The position numbers and the translations under genes are program-made. The notes under the pieces were generated by a model. It had not been told where the DNA came from, did not search any database, and saw only the letters and a list, made by a program, of their open reading frames with translations. Positions 32,651 through 43,350 of a DNA stretch of 64,000 bases are shown here, piece after piece. Numbering within the stretch: position 1 is the stretch's first letter; each line of letters begins with the position of its first letter. Location: positions 37,479,336 through 37,543,335 of the forward strand of contig CM065381.1 in NCBI GenBank assembly GCA_033060915.1. The letters are read 5' to 3'. The DNA comes from Euryodendron excelsum (taxonomy: Eukaryota > Streptophyta > Magnoliopsida > Ericales > Pentaphylacaceae).

Positions 32651-33268
32651 CCGAGTAGCAAAACTACTCACACCGTTAGAGTGGCGGAAACACTCAAAAC
32701 CCAGGCACGTCTCTTCGGAGTCGGTAAGACCCCTTTCCAATCCCTCTCTCAAGACAGTTTATTCCTCGAGACGGTTCCAATCCAGGCACGTCTCTTCGGA
32801 GACGGTAAGACCCCTTTCTAATCCCTCTCTCGAGACAGTTTATTCCTCGAGACGGTCCGAGTAGCAAAACTACTCACACCGTTAGAGTGGCGGAAACACT
32901 CAAAACCCAGGCACGTCTCTTCGGAGTCGGTAAGACCCCTTTCCAATCCCTCTCTCAAGACAGTTTATTCCTCGAGACGGTTCCAATCCAGGCACGTCTC
33001 TTCGGAGACGGTAAGACCCCTTTCTAATCCCTCTCTCGAGACAGTTTATTCCTTGAGACGGTCCGAGTAGCAAAACTACTCACACCGTTAGAGTGGCGGA
33101 AACACTCAAAACCCAGGCACGTCTCTTCGGAGTCGGTAAGACCCCTTTCCAATCCCTCTCTCAAGACAGTTTATTCCTCGAGACGGTTCCAATCCAGGCA
33201 CGTCTCTTCGGAGACGGTAAGACCCCTTTCTAATCCCTCTCTCGAGACAGTTTATTCCTCGAGACGGT
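32651..33268 (+). repeat. Three near-identical 206-bp units in the U3 of S1
   Basis: CCGAGTAGCAAAACTACTCA recurs at 32651, 32857, 33063 and 33269. The first two units differ by about one base (CCTCGAG versus CCTTGAG). Each contains two CGTCTC-type hairpins, one perfect with TTCG loop and one with a broken stem (CGGAGTCGG). The near identity implies very recent amplification. Confidence 0.9.
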
Positions 33269-33281
33269 CCGAGTAGCAAAA

Positions 33282-33735
33282 CTACTCACAGAACCGTTAG
33301 AGTAGCGGAAATACTCACAGAACCGTTAGAGTAGCGGAAATACTCACAGAACCGTTAGAGTAGCGGAAATACTCACAGAGCCGTTAGAGTAGCAGAAATA
33401 CTCACAGAACCGTTAGAGTAGCGGAAATACTCACAGAACCGTTAGAGTAGCGGAAATACTCACAGAGCCGTTAAAGTAGCAGAAATACTCACAGAACCGT
33501 TAGAGTAGCGGAAATACTCACAGAGCCGTTAGAGTAGCAGAAATACTCACAGAACCGTTAGAGTAGTGGAAATACTCACAGAACCGTTAAAGTAGCGGAA
33601 ATACTCACAGAGCCGTTAGAGTAGCAGAAATACTCACAGAACCGTTAGAGTAGCGGAAATACTCACAGAGCCGTCCGAGTAGCGGAAATACTCAACCCCG
33701 TCCGAGTAGCGGAAATACTCAACCCCGTCCGAGTG
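33282..33735 (+). repeat. 29-bp tandem array of GAGTA...TACTC hairpins (S1)
   Basis: About 14 units starting at 33291, 33320, 33349 and onward, form GA(A/G)CCGTTAGAGTAGCGGAAATACTCACA, followed by two or three 27-bp relatives (ACCCCGTCCGAG...). Each unit contains GAGTA-N7-TACTC. Sister units use GAGTG-N7-CACTC. Confidence 0.9.
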
Positions 33736-34578
33736 GCAGAAACACTCAAAACCTAGGCCAGTACCCATGTTTGTTAGCTCACTTCGGTGAAAAATGACCA
33801 GACCACCCTTAGGACCTTTTTCGAGACTTTTCGGTCAAGATGACCATTTTGCCCCTAGGCATCCGTATGCCCCGGGAACCACACCGGCTCTGGGTATCAA
33901 ACTGGTAATGTCCCGAGAATACTTTTTATAGTGTTCTTGACCTTCCTTTACTTTTTCGGATCATTCCGAGCTAGTTCCGGCCAACCCGGTACAAAATGAC
34001 CGTTTTGCCCCTAGAGGGCCGGTTTCTTTCTTCGACCACACCGGCTTTGGGTATCAAACCGGTAATGACCCGAGAATACTTTTTATAATGTTCTTAACCT
34101 CCCCTTACCTTTCCGGATCATTCCGAGTCAGTTCCGGCAAACCCGATACAAAATGACCGTTTTGCCCCTGGTGGGCCGGTCTCCATTTCCGACCACGCCG
34201 GCCCTGGGAATCAAACCGACAACCTCTGGAAACATTCTAAATAATGTTTCCACATCCCAAGTCTTTTTCCGGGACAATCCGGGTTCGCCCTGGTAGTTTC
34301 CTAGTCCGATTGACCGTTTTGCCCCTAAAGGCCCGGTCAACCTTTCCGACTCACTTTATCTTCATTTTTCAAGTCAAATACCTCCAGGACACTATTTTGA
34401 GTATTCCTGCTTCTTTCCGGCCTTCTGGGTCAGTCCCGGCTCCTTCAAATCATTCCCGGACTTTCCGGAGTCACTCCTAGTAAAGCCAGGCTAAAAATTG
34501 CATGGTAGTCACTAGTATAGGCGCCCAAATCTAGTCAAAGATACGTTGCTTTCCGACCTTAATTGTTTTCTAAATGGC

Positions 34579-34700
34579 TGGCGCCACTAGTAGTGGCGCC
34601 AAGCCAAAAAATGGCCTGGCGCCACTACTAGTGGCGCCAGTGTATAATTTGGCATGGCGCCACTGCAACAGGCGCCAGGTTTTTTTTCCCTCTATAAATA
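34579..34700 (+). promoter_or_regulatory. LTR promoter of S1: three phased 23-bp palindromes and TATA box
   Basis: TGGCGCC-N9-GGCGCCA occurs at 34579-34601, 34617-34639 and 34655-34677, exactly 38 bp apart. TATAAATA follows at 34693-34700, 16 bp after the last one. The first palindrome is self-complementary through its centre (ACTAGTAGT). This is the best-preserved example in the window. Confidence 0.85.
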
Positions 34701-35569
34701 CAGAGCCTCGTTCAACGTGAAAGGGGTCTGCAAACTTAACCTAAAAACCCTATACTTCGATATACAGAGCTCGAGCACCTCCAAAACCCTAGCCTCCCTA
34801 GGTTTTCCCAAACCCTAGCCACTATACACAAACCCTAGTTTCTTATACACTCATACACTCCCCCATATACTCATACACTAGCCTTTAACCATCTTTTGAA
34901 GACTGGAGGAGCTGCAACCCGAAGCTTGAAGATAACTCTTGAAGACGAAAGACGAAGATCAAGACCGAAGACTGAAGACTGCACGGCGCGCAAAATAAAC
35001 AAGATACAAGGTAGGCTCCCTCTTTAATTTTCCGTACTTCCCCCCTCTCTTCTCTCTCCAACCCACTTGGGTTTTCTCTATTTTGATCCCCCATCTCTTT
35101 CCCCCCCTTTCTTTGCATGCTTGAAACAAGGAGATTCCCGGTCCATGTGTAGGATTGGACTATTGGAGAGTCACCGTGTCGGGGGCTTTCTTCTAGTCTA
35201 ACCAAAGACCACGTGGGTCCGGCCCCCTTGATTATGTGGTGAAGCCTTAGCCTTGTATGTTCACGACCCCCAAATTGCATTGTGCATATCATAGTCTTGC
35301 ATCTTCCAAAAACTGTTTTCAAAGTTGTTTTTCAAAACGTTTTTAAACTTGTTTTCAAAATTGCATCCAAATCTCTCTTTCAAAAACTTGTTTTCAAAAT
35401 CACAATTCTAGGGTGATTCTAGCCTTTCCATGGCTAGGGTTGCTTTAGGAAAGTGTTATATTAAAAGTGGCCTTTTGGTCTATATTTTCAAACCTTGTTT
35501 TCAAAACCACTTTCTTAAAGTGGTTCTAGTCCTCTTATGGCTAGAATTGTTTTAGGAAAGTGAGATGTT

Positions 35570-37414
35570 TTTACACCTTCTAAAAACTCTCTTTAAAAAT
35601 CTCTTCCTAAAAATCTCTTTTTCAACATACTTTCCTAAAACTCCCGTCTTCAAAATTGATTTCAAAAACTCCGTTTCAAAATCTCTTTTTCAAAACTCTC
35701 TTTTTCAACTCCTTTCCAAAACTTTCTTTTCTCAAAATTCACTTTCTAAGAACTCTCTCCAAAAATCTTTCTAAAAACTATCTTCCCAAAATTTTTCTTC
35801 TAGAAACTCTCCTCTAGGATCTTCTTTCCAAAGAACACGTTTCTAAAAACACACTTTCCAAAACTCCCTCTTTCCTAAAATCTTTTTCCAAAAACTCTCT
35901 CTCCAAATTCACTTTCTAAAAACTTCTCCCTAGGATTCCCTTCTAGAAAACCTTCGTTTCCAAAAATGCACTTTCCAAAAACTATTTCCTTAAGAAGCCC
36001 AAGTCAAACCCTAGAACCCACAATTAGGAAAACCTAAATTTTCTTTCCAAAAGCATGATTTTCAAACTTTGCCCCAAACCTAGGTTTCCAAAACCTCTTG
36101 TTTTCATATCCGAACTATATATGTTTCCAAAACCTCTTTTCTACGTTAAAATTCCACACTTTCAAAACTAGGGTTTCTAGAATCTCCCTTTTCAAACCCT
36201 TCCCAAATCAAATCTCCCCATTTAGGAAACTAGATCCCATCCTCCGTTTTTGGAAACGAAATCAAATCTTCTCTTTTAGAAACCAAATCCAATCCCTTCC
36301 TAGTCCAAACTTTTCCTAATTCAATTCCTTCCTAAACCATAAGTTTCCCAAACCTAAACTTTAAACCTTTCCTTAAGTTTCAAAATCCAATTCTTTTCTA
36401 ATTCAAATCCTTCCTAAATTTCTACTTTCCTAAATCTTAAGTTTCCAAAACTCGAACATAAAAATCTTTCTTAAATTTTAAGACTCAATTTTTAAATATT
36501 TCCTAATTCAACCCTTTCCTAAACCTTAACTTTTCAAACCTAAGTTTTCAAACTCTTCCTAAACTCAAAACTTTCCTAACCTCAAGATTTTCTAAGAACT
36601 CTAAAATTTTCTAAAATCTTAAATCTTTCTAAACCCAAAACTTTCTAAATCCTAAACTTTCTAAATTTCAAATCTTTTCAAATCCAAAGTTTCCTAAATT
36701 TAAAACTTTCTTAAGTTAAATCTTTCTAAACTTCCAAGCTTTCTAAATTCTAAACTCTCTTAAACTTCAAATCTTTCCAAATCTAAGACTTTTCTAAACT
36801 CAAAACTTTCTTAATTTAAGACTTTCTTAAGTTGAAACTTTCTTAATTCAAACACTTCCTAAGTTGAAAACTTTCCTTTTTCGAACCTTTCCTAAAACGA
36901 AATTTTTTTATTTTCAAAACTTCCTTGTTTTCAAAGCTTTCCAAATTCAAAACTTCCTTCTTTTTCAAAACATTTCTAAATTCAAAACTTTCCGATTTTC
37001 AAAACTTTCCTAATTTGGAAACTTTTCTAATCTGAAAACCTTTCCTTTTTCGAAAACTTTCTAAACTCGTAACTTTCCAATTTCAAAACTTTCCTAAACC
37101 TAAAACTTTCCTAATTTCAAAACTTTCCAAAAATGAAACTTTTCTAATTCAAAACTTTCCTAAATCGAACATTTCCTAATTCAAACATTTCCTAAATCCA
37201 ACCTTTCCTAATCTCCTAAACCTTCCAAGTCGAGTCAAGCTTTTCCTAAGTCTAGGTTTCCTAAACCTTCATCTTTCTCTTTTTCAAATCAAAGTCCAAT
37301 TTTCTCAATTTCAATTTTCAATCTCCTCTTCCAATTTCAAATCAAATTCAATTTTCAATTCAATCTCTCAATCTTCCAATCCAATCTCTCTCTTCAAATC
37401 AATCCTTTTTCAAT
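35570..37414 (+). repeat. G-depleted low-complexity U5 tract (S1)
   Basis: Same CTTTCCTAA/TTCAAAA word family as the tracts in C and A. It ends sharply at the island. Confidence 0.85.
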
Positions 37415-37482
37415 CGGACTCTGGTCCGAACTACGACTGACCTGATTCCCCCAAAGGGATACGTAGGCAACCTTCATAGGTG
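37415..37482 (+). other. Conserved structured island in U5 (S1)
   Basis: CGGAC-TCTG-GTCCG (37415-37428), ATTCCCCCAAAGGGAT (CCC/GGG pair where C has CCT/AGG), and ACCT-TCAT-AGGT (37470-37481). A partial second copy of the end (ACCCTTATGGGTGCGG) follows at about 37513. Confidence 0.8.
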
Positions 37483-38273
37483 TGGTCACAATACTTTTCA
37501 AATTTTCAATTCCACCCTTATGGGTGCGGTCTCCACATCTTTCAAATCTCAATCTCCAATCTATTTTCAAATTTTCAATTTCAAATTCCTATTTTCAATC
37601 TTCAATTTCAATTTCCAAAATCTTGTTTCCAAATTCAAACTTCCATATCTTTCTTTTCAAATCAAATCAAATTAAAATTTTCTTTTCAAATCTATTTCTA
37701 AATCAATTCTCTTATCTTGCACTTGCATATCATGCATCATGCTAAATTAGTTTTCAAACATTGTTTTTCAAAGTGAATAGGATTGAACTATAGTTAGTCG
37801 AAAACTCTCATAGGTGAATTTAGGGTAGATTGACATGTAGGTACCGAAAGGGCGGGGTAGGGTGATAGCTTAGTGCGTCTTCCCTACACGTAACCAACCT
37901 CCGAACCTAGATCACTGATTTCAAAGACCAAAAAGGAGTTATTTTTCAAAAAGGGCTAAATGTTTTCCAAAGGTTGCCAAACAACCTATTTTTCGTAAAA
38001 AACCCTCTCTTGAGTATGTTTTCAAAATTGTTTTCCAAAACCCTAAGTGTAGTCTTCGGATTACTCTTAGTTTTTAGGTGACCTAACTCACCTTAATCAA
38101 GTTAGGTGGCGACTCTGAATCTTTTTCAAAAGCCCTTTATTCAAACCTAATTTTCAATTCAAACCTAGTCGCACTCATTCTTCTAGAAGGGTGAGTTCTA
38201 ACGAGAGAGTACAACATTTTTCCCGCTTGTGTGAGTATTCCTCGAGTGCGAAAAATCTGGGCGCGACAATGAG

Positions 38274-39124
38274 TTCGGAGAAGCTTTTTCCCACGCTTGT
38301 GCAGAGCTTTTCATAAAATATACCTTGAAAAGTATGTATAAACAGTTGTACATACTCCTTCTCCTCCAGCGGGGGGTTTACTTGTGCAGCGGCCTCTCTC
38401 CATCTTAGAGTGTATGCTTTAAAGCTCTCTTTCTCACCCTTGCTCATCGTCATCAAGGACCATCGATTAGAAGTGATGTCGATGTTGTGACGATATTGGG
38501 CTTTGAATGCATTGACTAGCTCCATTCAGGTTGTGATCTTCCTTAAGTCCAAACAAGCGAACCATTACAGAGCCGACCCTATGAGGCTGTGTTGGAATAA
38601 CTACATAAGGAGCTTCGAGTCGTTGCCATGTCCACTAAGCGCTCCAACATATAGACGAAATGAGCAATGGGGTTACCGGTACTGTCGTACTTCTAGAAGT
38701 CAAGCATTTTAAACTTAGCAGGTCTCGGGTGGTTAGGGAAGAAACAGAGCTCATCATAAGAAGTGAACCCGTAAGCATCGTGGCCATGGAGACTTCACAA
38801 CGAATCTTCCAATCCTTGGATTTTCAGACTAAGAGGATCTAGAGAGGCCTTCTTTATAGCAGGTGAAAGCAATATGGTCTCTTCTTCTTCAGCGTTGACC
38901 CCTTTGGCGTCTTTCTTAGTCCTCCCAACATTGTCAGACTGAAGCATGATCCTTGGATTAGCGGGTTCAAGGTCCTTGGATGAAGTCATGGATGATGACG
39001 GGACTACAGTAGCATCCTTCATGGCCAGAGTTTGAATGAGTTTGAGCATCTCATCCATCTTAGTCCTCATTTTGTTGACTTCCTCTCAGGAGACTTGAGA
39101 GGATTCTTCTGGGTTAGCAGCCAT
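38274..39124 (-). pseudogene. gag: 5' half of element B gag (N-terminus and core)
   Basis: The start codon is at 39124 on the minus strand, with MAANPEESSQVS, then TGA at 39086-39088 where A has CGA. It continues MRTKMDEMLKLIQTLAMK and KIQGLEDSL, followed by another TGA where A again has CGA. The core region has several more stops (including TAG and TAA where A has CAA/CAG) and a shift near 38640. It reads cleanly again from 38525 (MELVNAFKAQYRHNID, KGEKESFKAYTLRWREAAAQ, FYEKLCTSVGKSFSEL) to the S1 site. The other half is at 31267-32421. Non-functional. Confidence 0.85.
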
Positions 39125-40672
39125 CAGTGATGCTCTTTGCCGGGTAATAATAGGATCCCTAGGTGGATGCTGCCCTTTCTTGGGAGGAATGTTGACTCAG
39201 TGCAAGGTGATTTCTGTAAATAGAAATAAAAAGGAAGAAAGAAAAGGACAAAAACACAAGTCACAAGTTAGTTTTTGGTTTTTAGAGAGCTTTATGTAAT
39301 GCATGTCCAAGGGTGCCCCTTTTTAAGAGGGAAACTAACATTATGTATTGGCCCACTTTTGGAGATAGGGGTTTGCCCCTGTATGCAGACACCTTACCGT
39401 CAGGTAGGAACCTTCAATCATCCATGCATTTATTCATAAAAATAAAGAAGTACATTAAATTTTGGGTTTAAGATATAAAAGAATTGAAATACATTTTAAT
39501 AGGGGGAGGGGAAACATTTTCCTTTGGACTTCCACCTATCTACTTTTACAAAGGGAAAACCTAAACTACTCTTGAGTCTTCGGATCCGCCTTCGTTGGAT
39601 TTGATGTTGAGGAGGTCGCTGAGAGACCTTGTTAATTAATTGCCCCTTGTCTTCTTGGCAACCCTATCTCCGTGAGCATAGAGGGATTGGGGCCCCTCTT
39701 ATGGAATGAATTAAGATGCATGCGGTGAGTCCTTAGGGTTACCCGAGAACCCTTAGGGTTTGGGTAGGTTTAAAGCAAGGGAGAGAGACCTTGGTGTCAC
39801 TCTCAATGGGTTGATCATATGCATGAGAATGCAATGACTTGAGTTACTTAGAACTCTTGTCTTGAGATGGAATATTGAATGCATGAACATGGGTATGCAA
39901 AGAGTATAAGGAGAGAGAAATACAATAGCAAGATAAACGTGCATACATGAGCAGTTAAATAGGCATTATAACAGTATGAACACAGTCAATATAACAACAG
40001 GAATAAATAGATATAAATGAAAGTAAGAGCAGTCACCCTTTCCTCCGTGATTTTGAAAACGGTGCTCGTGTCTTAAATCCGGCAGAGGTTCGGCTATGCA
40101 TGGTGTCTATATGAGTATGAGGCAGAAGGTTGACTAATGCGTCCTAAAAAGGCTTGGTCCCCAGATCTTCAAACCTAGGCCCACTCCCCGAGATGGTGCC
40201 ATGATCGGTTGGTGATCCAAGTGGAGGAACCATCAAGAGGCCGTAGGCGAAAAAACTGACACAGCATCTTGCCCACAACCAATATACCGTTCCCCCTTTC
40301 TAACTAGAAAGGACATATCATGGTATGCAAGTACGCAGAATGCAAGTGTACATGCAGTGTGTGTGTGATTTTTAAAAGTGGAGGAAAGACCCCAACAACT
40401 CCCATTCATCCTGTTCATCACATTCATGCATAGCAGTTAATAAAACTTAAACAAAAAGCGCACTTACAAAATAAAGATGCAAATGTTAGTATGTAGACGA
40501 CAAATTTAATACAAGATAATATGAATGAATCCATGTTTTTTTTTTTTTTTTTGAAAACAATTTTGCAAATTTAGCTTTGAAAATTTAAAGTGAATAGGAT
40601 TGAACCAAGTTAATTGAAGACTCTACATGGGTAAAGGGTAAAGAGACATGACTACGGCCTAACCCTCTAAGT
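39125..40672 (-). other. Element B untranslated leader
   Basis: Reverse complement of A's and C's leaders, with the 'cccctttctaactagaaagg' and 'tctccaaaagtgggcc'-type blocks. In minus sense it holds TACTAAC (40484-40491) and TTTTGTAAGTGCGC, so the usual TAG|G acceptor has become TAA|G. An AG remains one base downstream (40463-40464). No protein is supported. Confidence 0.7.
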
Positions 40673-40692
40673 GTCCCTAGTGGAGTCGCGCA
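40673..40692 (-). other. Primer-binding site of element B
   Basis: In minus sense GCGCGACTCCACTAGGGACA begins two bases from the LTR end at 40695. It is the tRNA-Arg-type PBS with two changes relative to C. Confidence 0.75.
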
Positions 40693-40694
40693 GC

Positions 40695-42512
40695 TGTCGC
40701 GCCCAAATTTTTCACACTCGAGGAATACTCACACAAGTGAGAAAAATGTTGTACTCTCTCATTAGAACTCACCCTCCTAGAAGAATGAGTGTGACTAGGT
40801 TTGAATTAAAAATTTGGTTTGAATAAAGGGCTTTTGGAAAAGATTTGGAGTCGCCACCTAACTTGATTAAGGTGAGTTAGGTCACCTAAAAACTAAGCAT
40901 AATCCGAAAACTACACTTAGGGTTTTGGAAACAATTTTGAAAATATCTCCTCGAGAGAGGGTTTTTAAGAAAAACAGGTTGTTTGGCAATCTTTGGAAAA
41001 TATTTAGCCCTTTTTAGAAAAATAACTCCTTTTGGTCTTTAAAAACAGTGATTCTAGGTTCGGAAGTTGGTTACGTGTAGGGAAGACGCACTAAGCCATC
41101 ACACTACCCCGCCCTTTCAGTACCTACATGTCAATTTACCCTAGATTCACCTATGAGAGTCTTCAACTAACTATTGTCCAATCCTATCCACTTTGGAAAA
41201 CAATGTTTTTAAAAATAAAAAAAAAAACATGATGCATGATATGCAAGCGCAAGAAAAGAGAATTGATTTAGAAATAGATTTGAAAAGAAGAATTTGATTT
41301 GATTTGAAAAGAAAGAGATTTGAAAAGATAGACTTGAAATTGGAATTGAAAAAGAGATTTGAGAAAAGGGATTTGAAAATAGAAATTTGGAATTAGAAGT
41401 TGGAAATAGAGCATAGAATTGGAAACTTGAAGAAGATTGTAGAATTGGAGATTGGAAAGAAATTGTAGAAATAGAATTTTGAAATATGTTGTGGAATTTG
41501 AGATTTAAAAAATGTTGTGACCGCACCCATGAGGCTTGCCTACGTATCCTTTTAGGGGAATCAAGTCAGTCGTAATTCGGACCGGAGTCCGATTGAAAAG
41601 AGATTGATTGGAAAGAAAGAGATTGAATTGAAAATTGGATTAGAAAATTGAGAGATTGAACTTAGAATAGAATATTGAAAATTGGAATTTTGAATTCTAG
41701 AATTGAAGAGATTGGATTTTGATTTGAAAGGATTGAACTTAGAAGAAAGATTTAGACTTGTTTTGGAAAGATAGAGGTTTAGGAAACCTAGACTTAGGAT
41801 TCGACTTGACTTGGAAGGTTTAGGAGATTAGGAAAGATTGGATTTAGGAAATGTTTGAATTAGGAAAAGGTCCGATTTAGGAGAGTTTCGAATTAGGAAA
41901 GCTTCATTTTTGGCAAGTTTTATTTTTGGAAAGTTTTCGAATTAGGAAAGTTTTCAAATTAGCAAAGTTTCCAAATTAGGAAAGTTTTGAAATAGGGAAG
42001 TTTTGAAAATTAGAATGTTTAGAAAACAAGGAAGCTTTGAAAATAGGAAAGTTTTGAAATTGGAGAGTTTCGTTTTAAGAAAGGTTTTGAAATAGGAAAG
42101 TATTGAGTTTAGAAATGTTTTGAATTAGGAAAGTTTAATTTATGAAAGGTTTAGAATTTAGAAAGATTCAAGTTAAGAAAGTTTTGAATTTTGGAATGTT
42201 TTGAAATTTAGAAAGTTTAGGATTTAGAAAGTTTTAGAATTTGAATTTTAAAAAATCTTGAGATTGGAAAAGGTTGAGTTTAGGAAAAGTTTGAAAACTT
42301 AGGTTTGAAAAGTTAAGATTTGAAAAGAGGGTAGAATTAGGAAAGGGTTGAATTAGGAAAGATTTGAAAGTTAAGTTTTAAAATTTAGGAATGATTTTTA
42401 TGTTCAAGTTTTGGAAACTTTAAGATTTAGGAAATGAGAAGATTAGGAAGGATGTAAATTAGGAAAGATTTGGATTAGGAAGGGATTGGATTTGATTTCT
42501 AAAGGAGAAAGT
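40695..42512 (-). mobile_element. 5' LTR of element B, part 1 (LTR end)
   Basis: Begins TGTCGCGCCC, the LTR end in minus sense, next to the PBS. It matches 20666-22490 closely and holds island 41517-41591 (CGGAC/GTCCG intact) and G-poor tract 41240-42512. It is cut by S2 after AAAGT. Confidence 0.9.
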
Positions 42513-43264
42513 TGTTGCGCCCAGATTTTTCGCACTTGAGGAATACTCACCCAAGCGGAAAAATGTTGTACTCTCTCGTTAAAACTCACCCTCCTAAAAG
42601 AATGAGTGCGACTAGGTTTGAATTGAAAACAAGTTTGAATAAAGGGCTTTTGAAAAAGATTCGGAGTCGCCACCTAACTTGATTAAGGTGAGTTAGGTCA
42701 CCTAAAAACTAAGAATAATCCGAAGACTACACTTAGGGTTTTGGAAAACGATTTTAAAAATATCTCCTCAATAGAGGGTTTTTAAGAAAATAGTTGTTTG
42801 GCAACCTTTGGAAAATATTTAGCCCTTTTTTGAAAAATAACTCCTTTTTGGTCTTTCGAAAACAGTGATCTAGGTTTGGAGGTTAGTTACGTGTAGGGAA
42901 GACGCACTAAGCTATCCTATCCCGCCCTTTCGGTACCTACATGTCAATCTACCCTAGATTCACCTATGAGAGTCTTTAACTAACTATAGTTCAATTCTAT
43001 CCATTTTAGGAAAACAATGTTTAAAGAGAAACTAACATGAAGCATGATATGCAAGTGCAATAGAAGAGAATTGAAAAATAGATTTGGAAAGAGATTGATT
43101 TGAAATTAATTTGATTTGAAAATAGATTTGAAGAGATGGAATTGAAATTGGAAAGTTTGAAAATTTGGAAATAGAAATTTGAAATTGGAAGTTTAAAGTA
43201 GATTGGAATTTGAGATTTGAAAAGATTTTGAAAACTGCACCCATGAGGGTAGAATTGAAAGTTT

Positions 43265-43350
43265 GAAAAGTATTGTGACCGCACCTATGAAGGTTGCTTA
43301 CGTATCCCTTTGGCGGAATCAGGTCAGTCGTAGTTCGGACAAGAGTCCGA
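43265..43350 (-). other. Conserved structured island in U5 (S2)
   Basis: Element sense: CGGAC-TCTT-GTCCG (43336-43349), GATTCCGCCAAAGGGATACG, GCAACCTTCATAGGTGCGG. The first and third stems are intact. Confidence 0.75.

Larger units (their letters stand above)
32422..38268 (+). mobile_element. Solo LTR S1 (5,847 bp) inserted in B gag
   Basis: TGTAAGCACCCC...GGGCGCGACA flanked by perfect ATGAG target duplications (32417-32421 and 38269-38273). There is no PBS or PPT, so it is a solo LTR left by recombination between two LTRs. Removing it rejoins B's gag in the order seen in A (FSELI|MQGEM). It is the longest LTR here because its U3 contains expanded tandem arrays. Signals: palindromes 34579-34677, TATA 34693-34700, R with AATAAA near 34995, G-poor tract, island 37415-37482. 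Confidence 0.95.

Noticed and set aside
33282..33735. CRISPR-like array (29-bp repeats with inner palindrome)
   Set aside because: Units are directly adjacent with no variable spacers and sit in a plant LTR. It is a simple tandem repeat.
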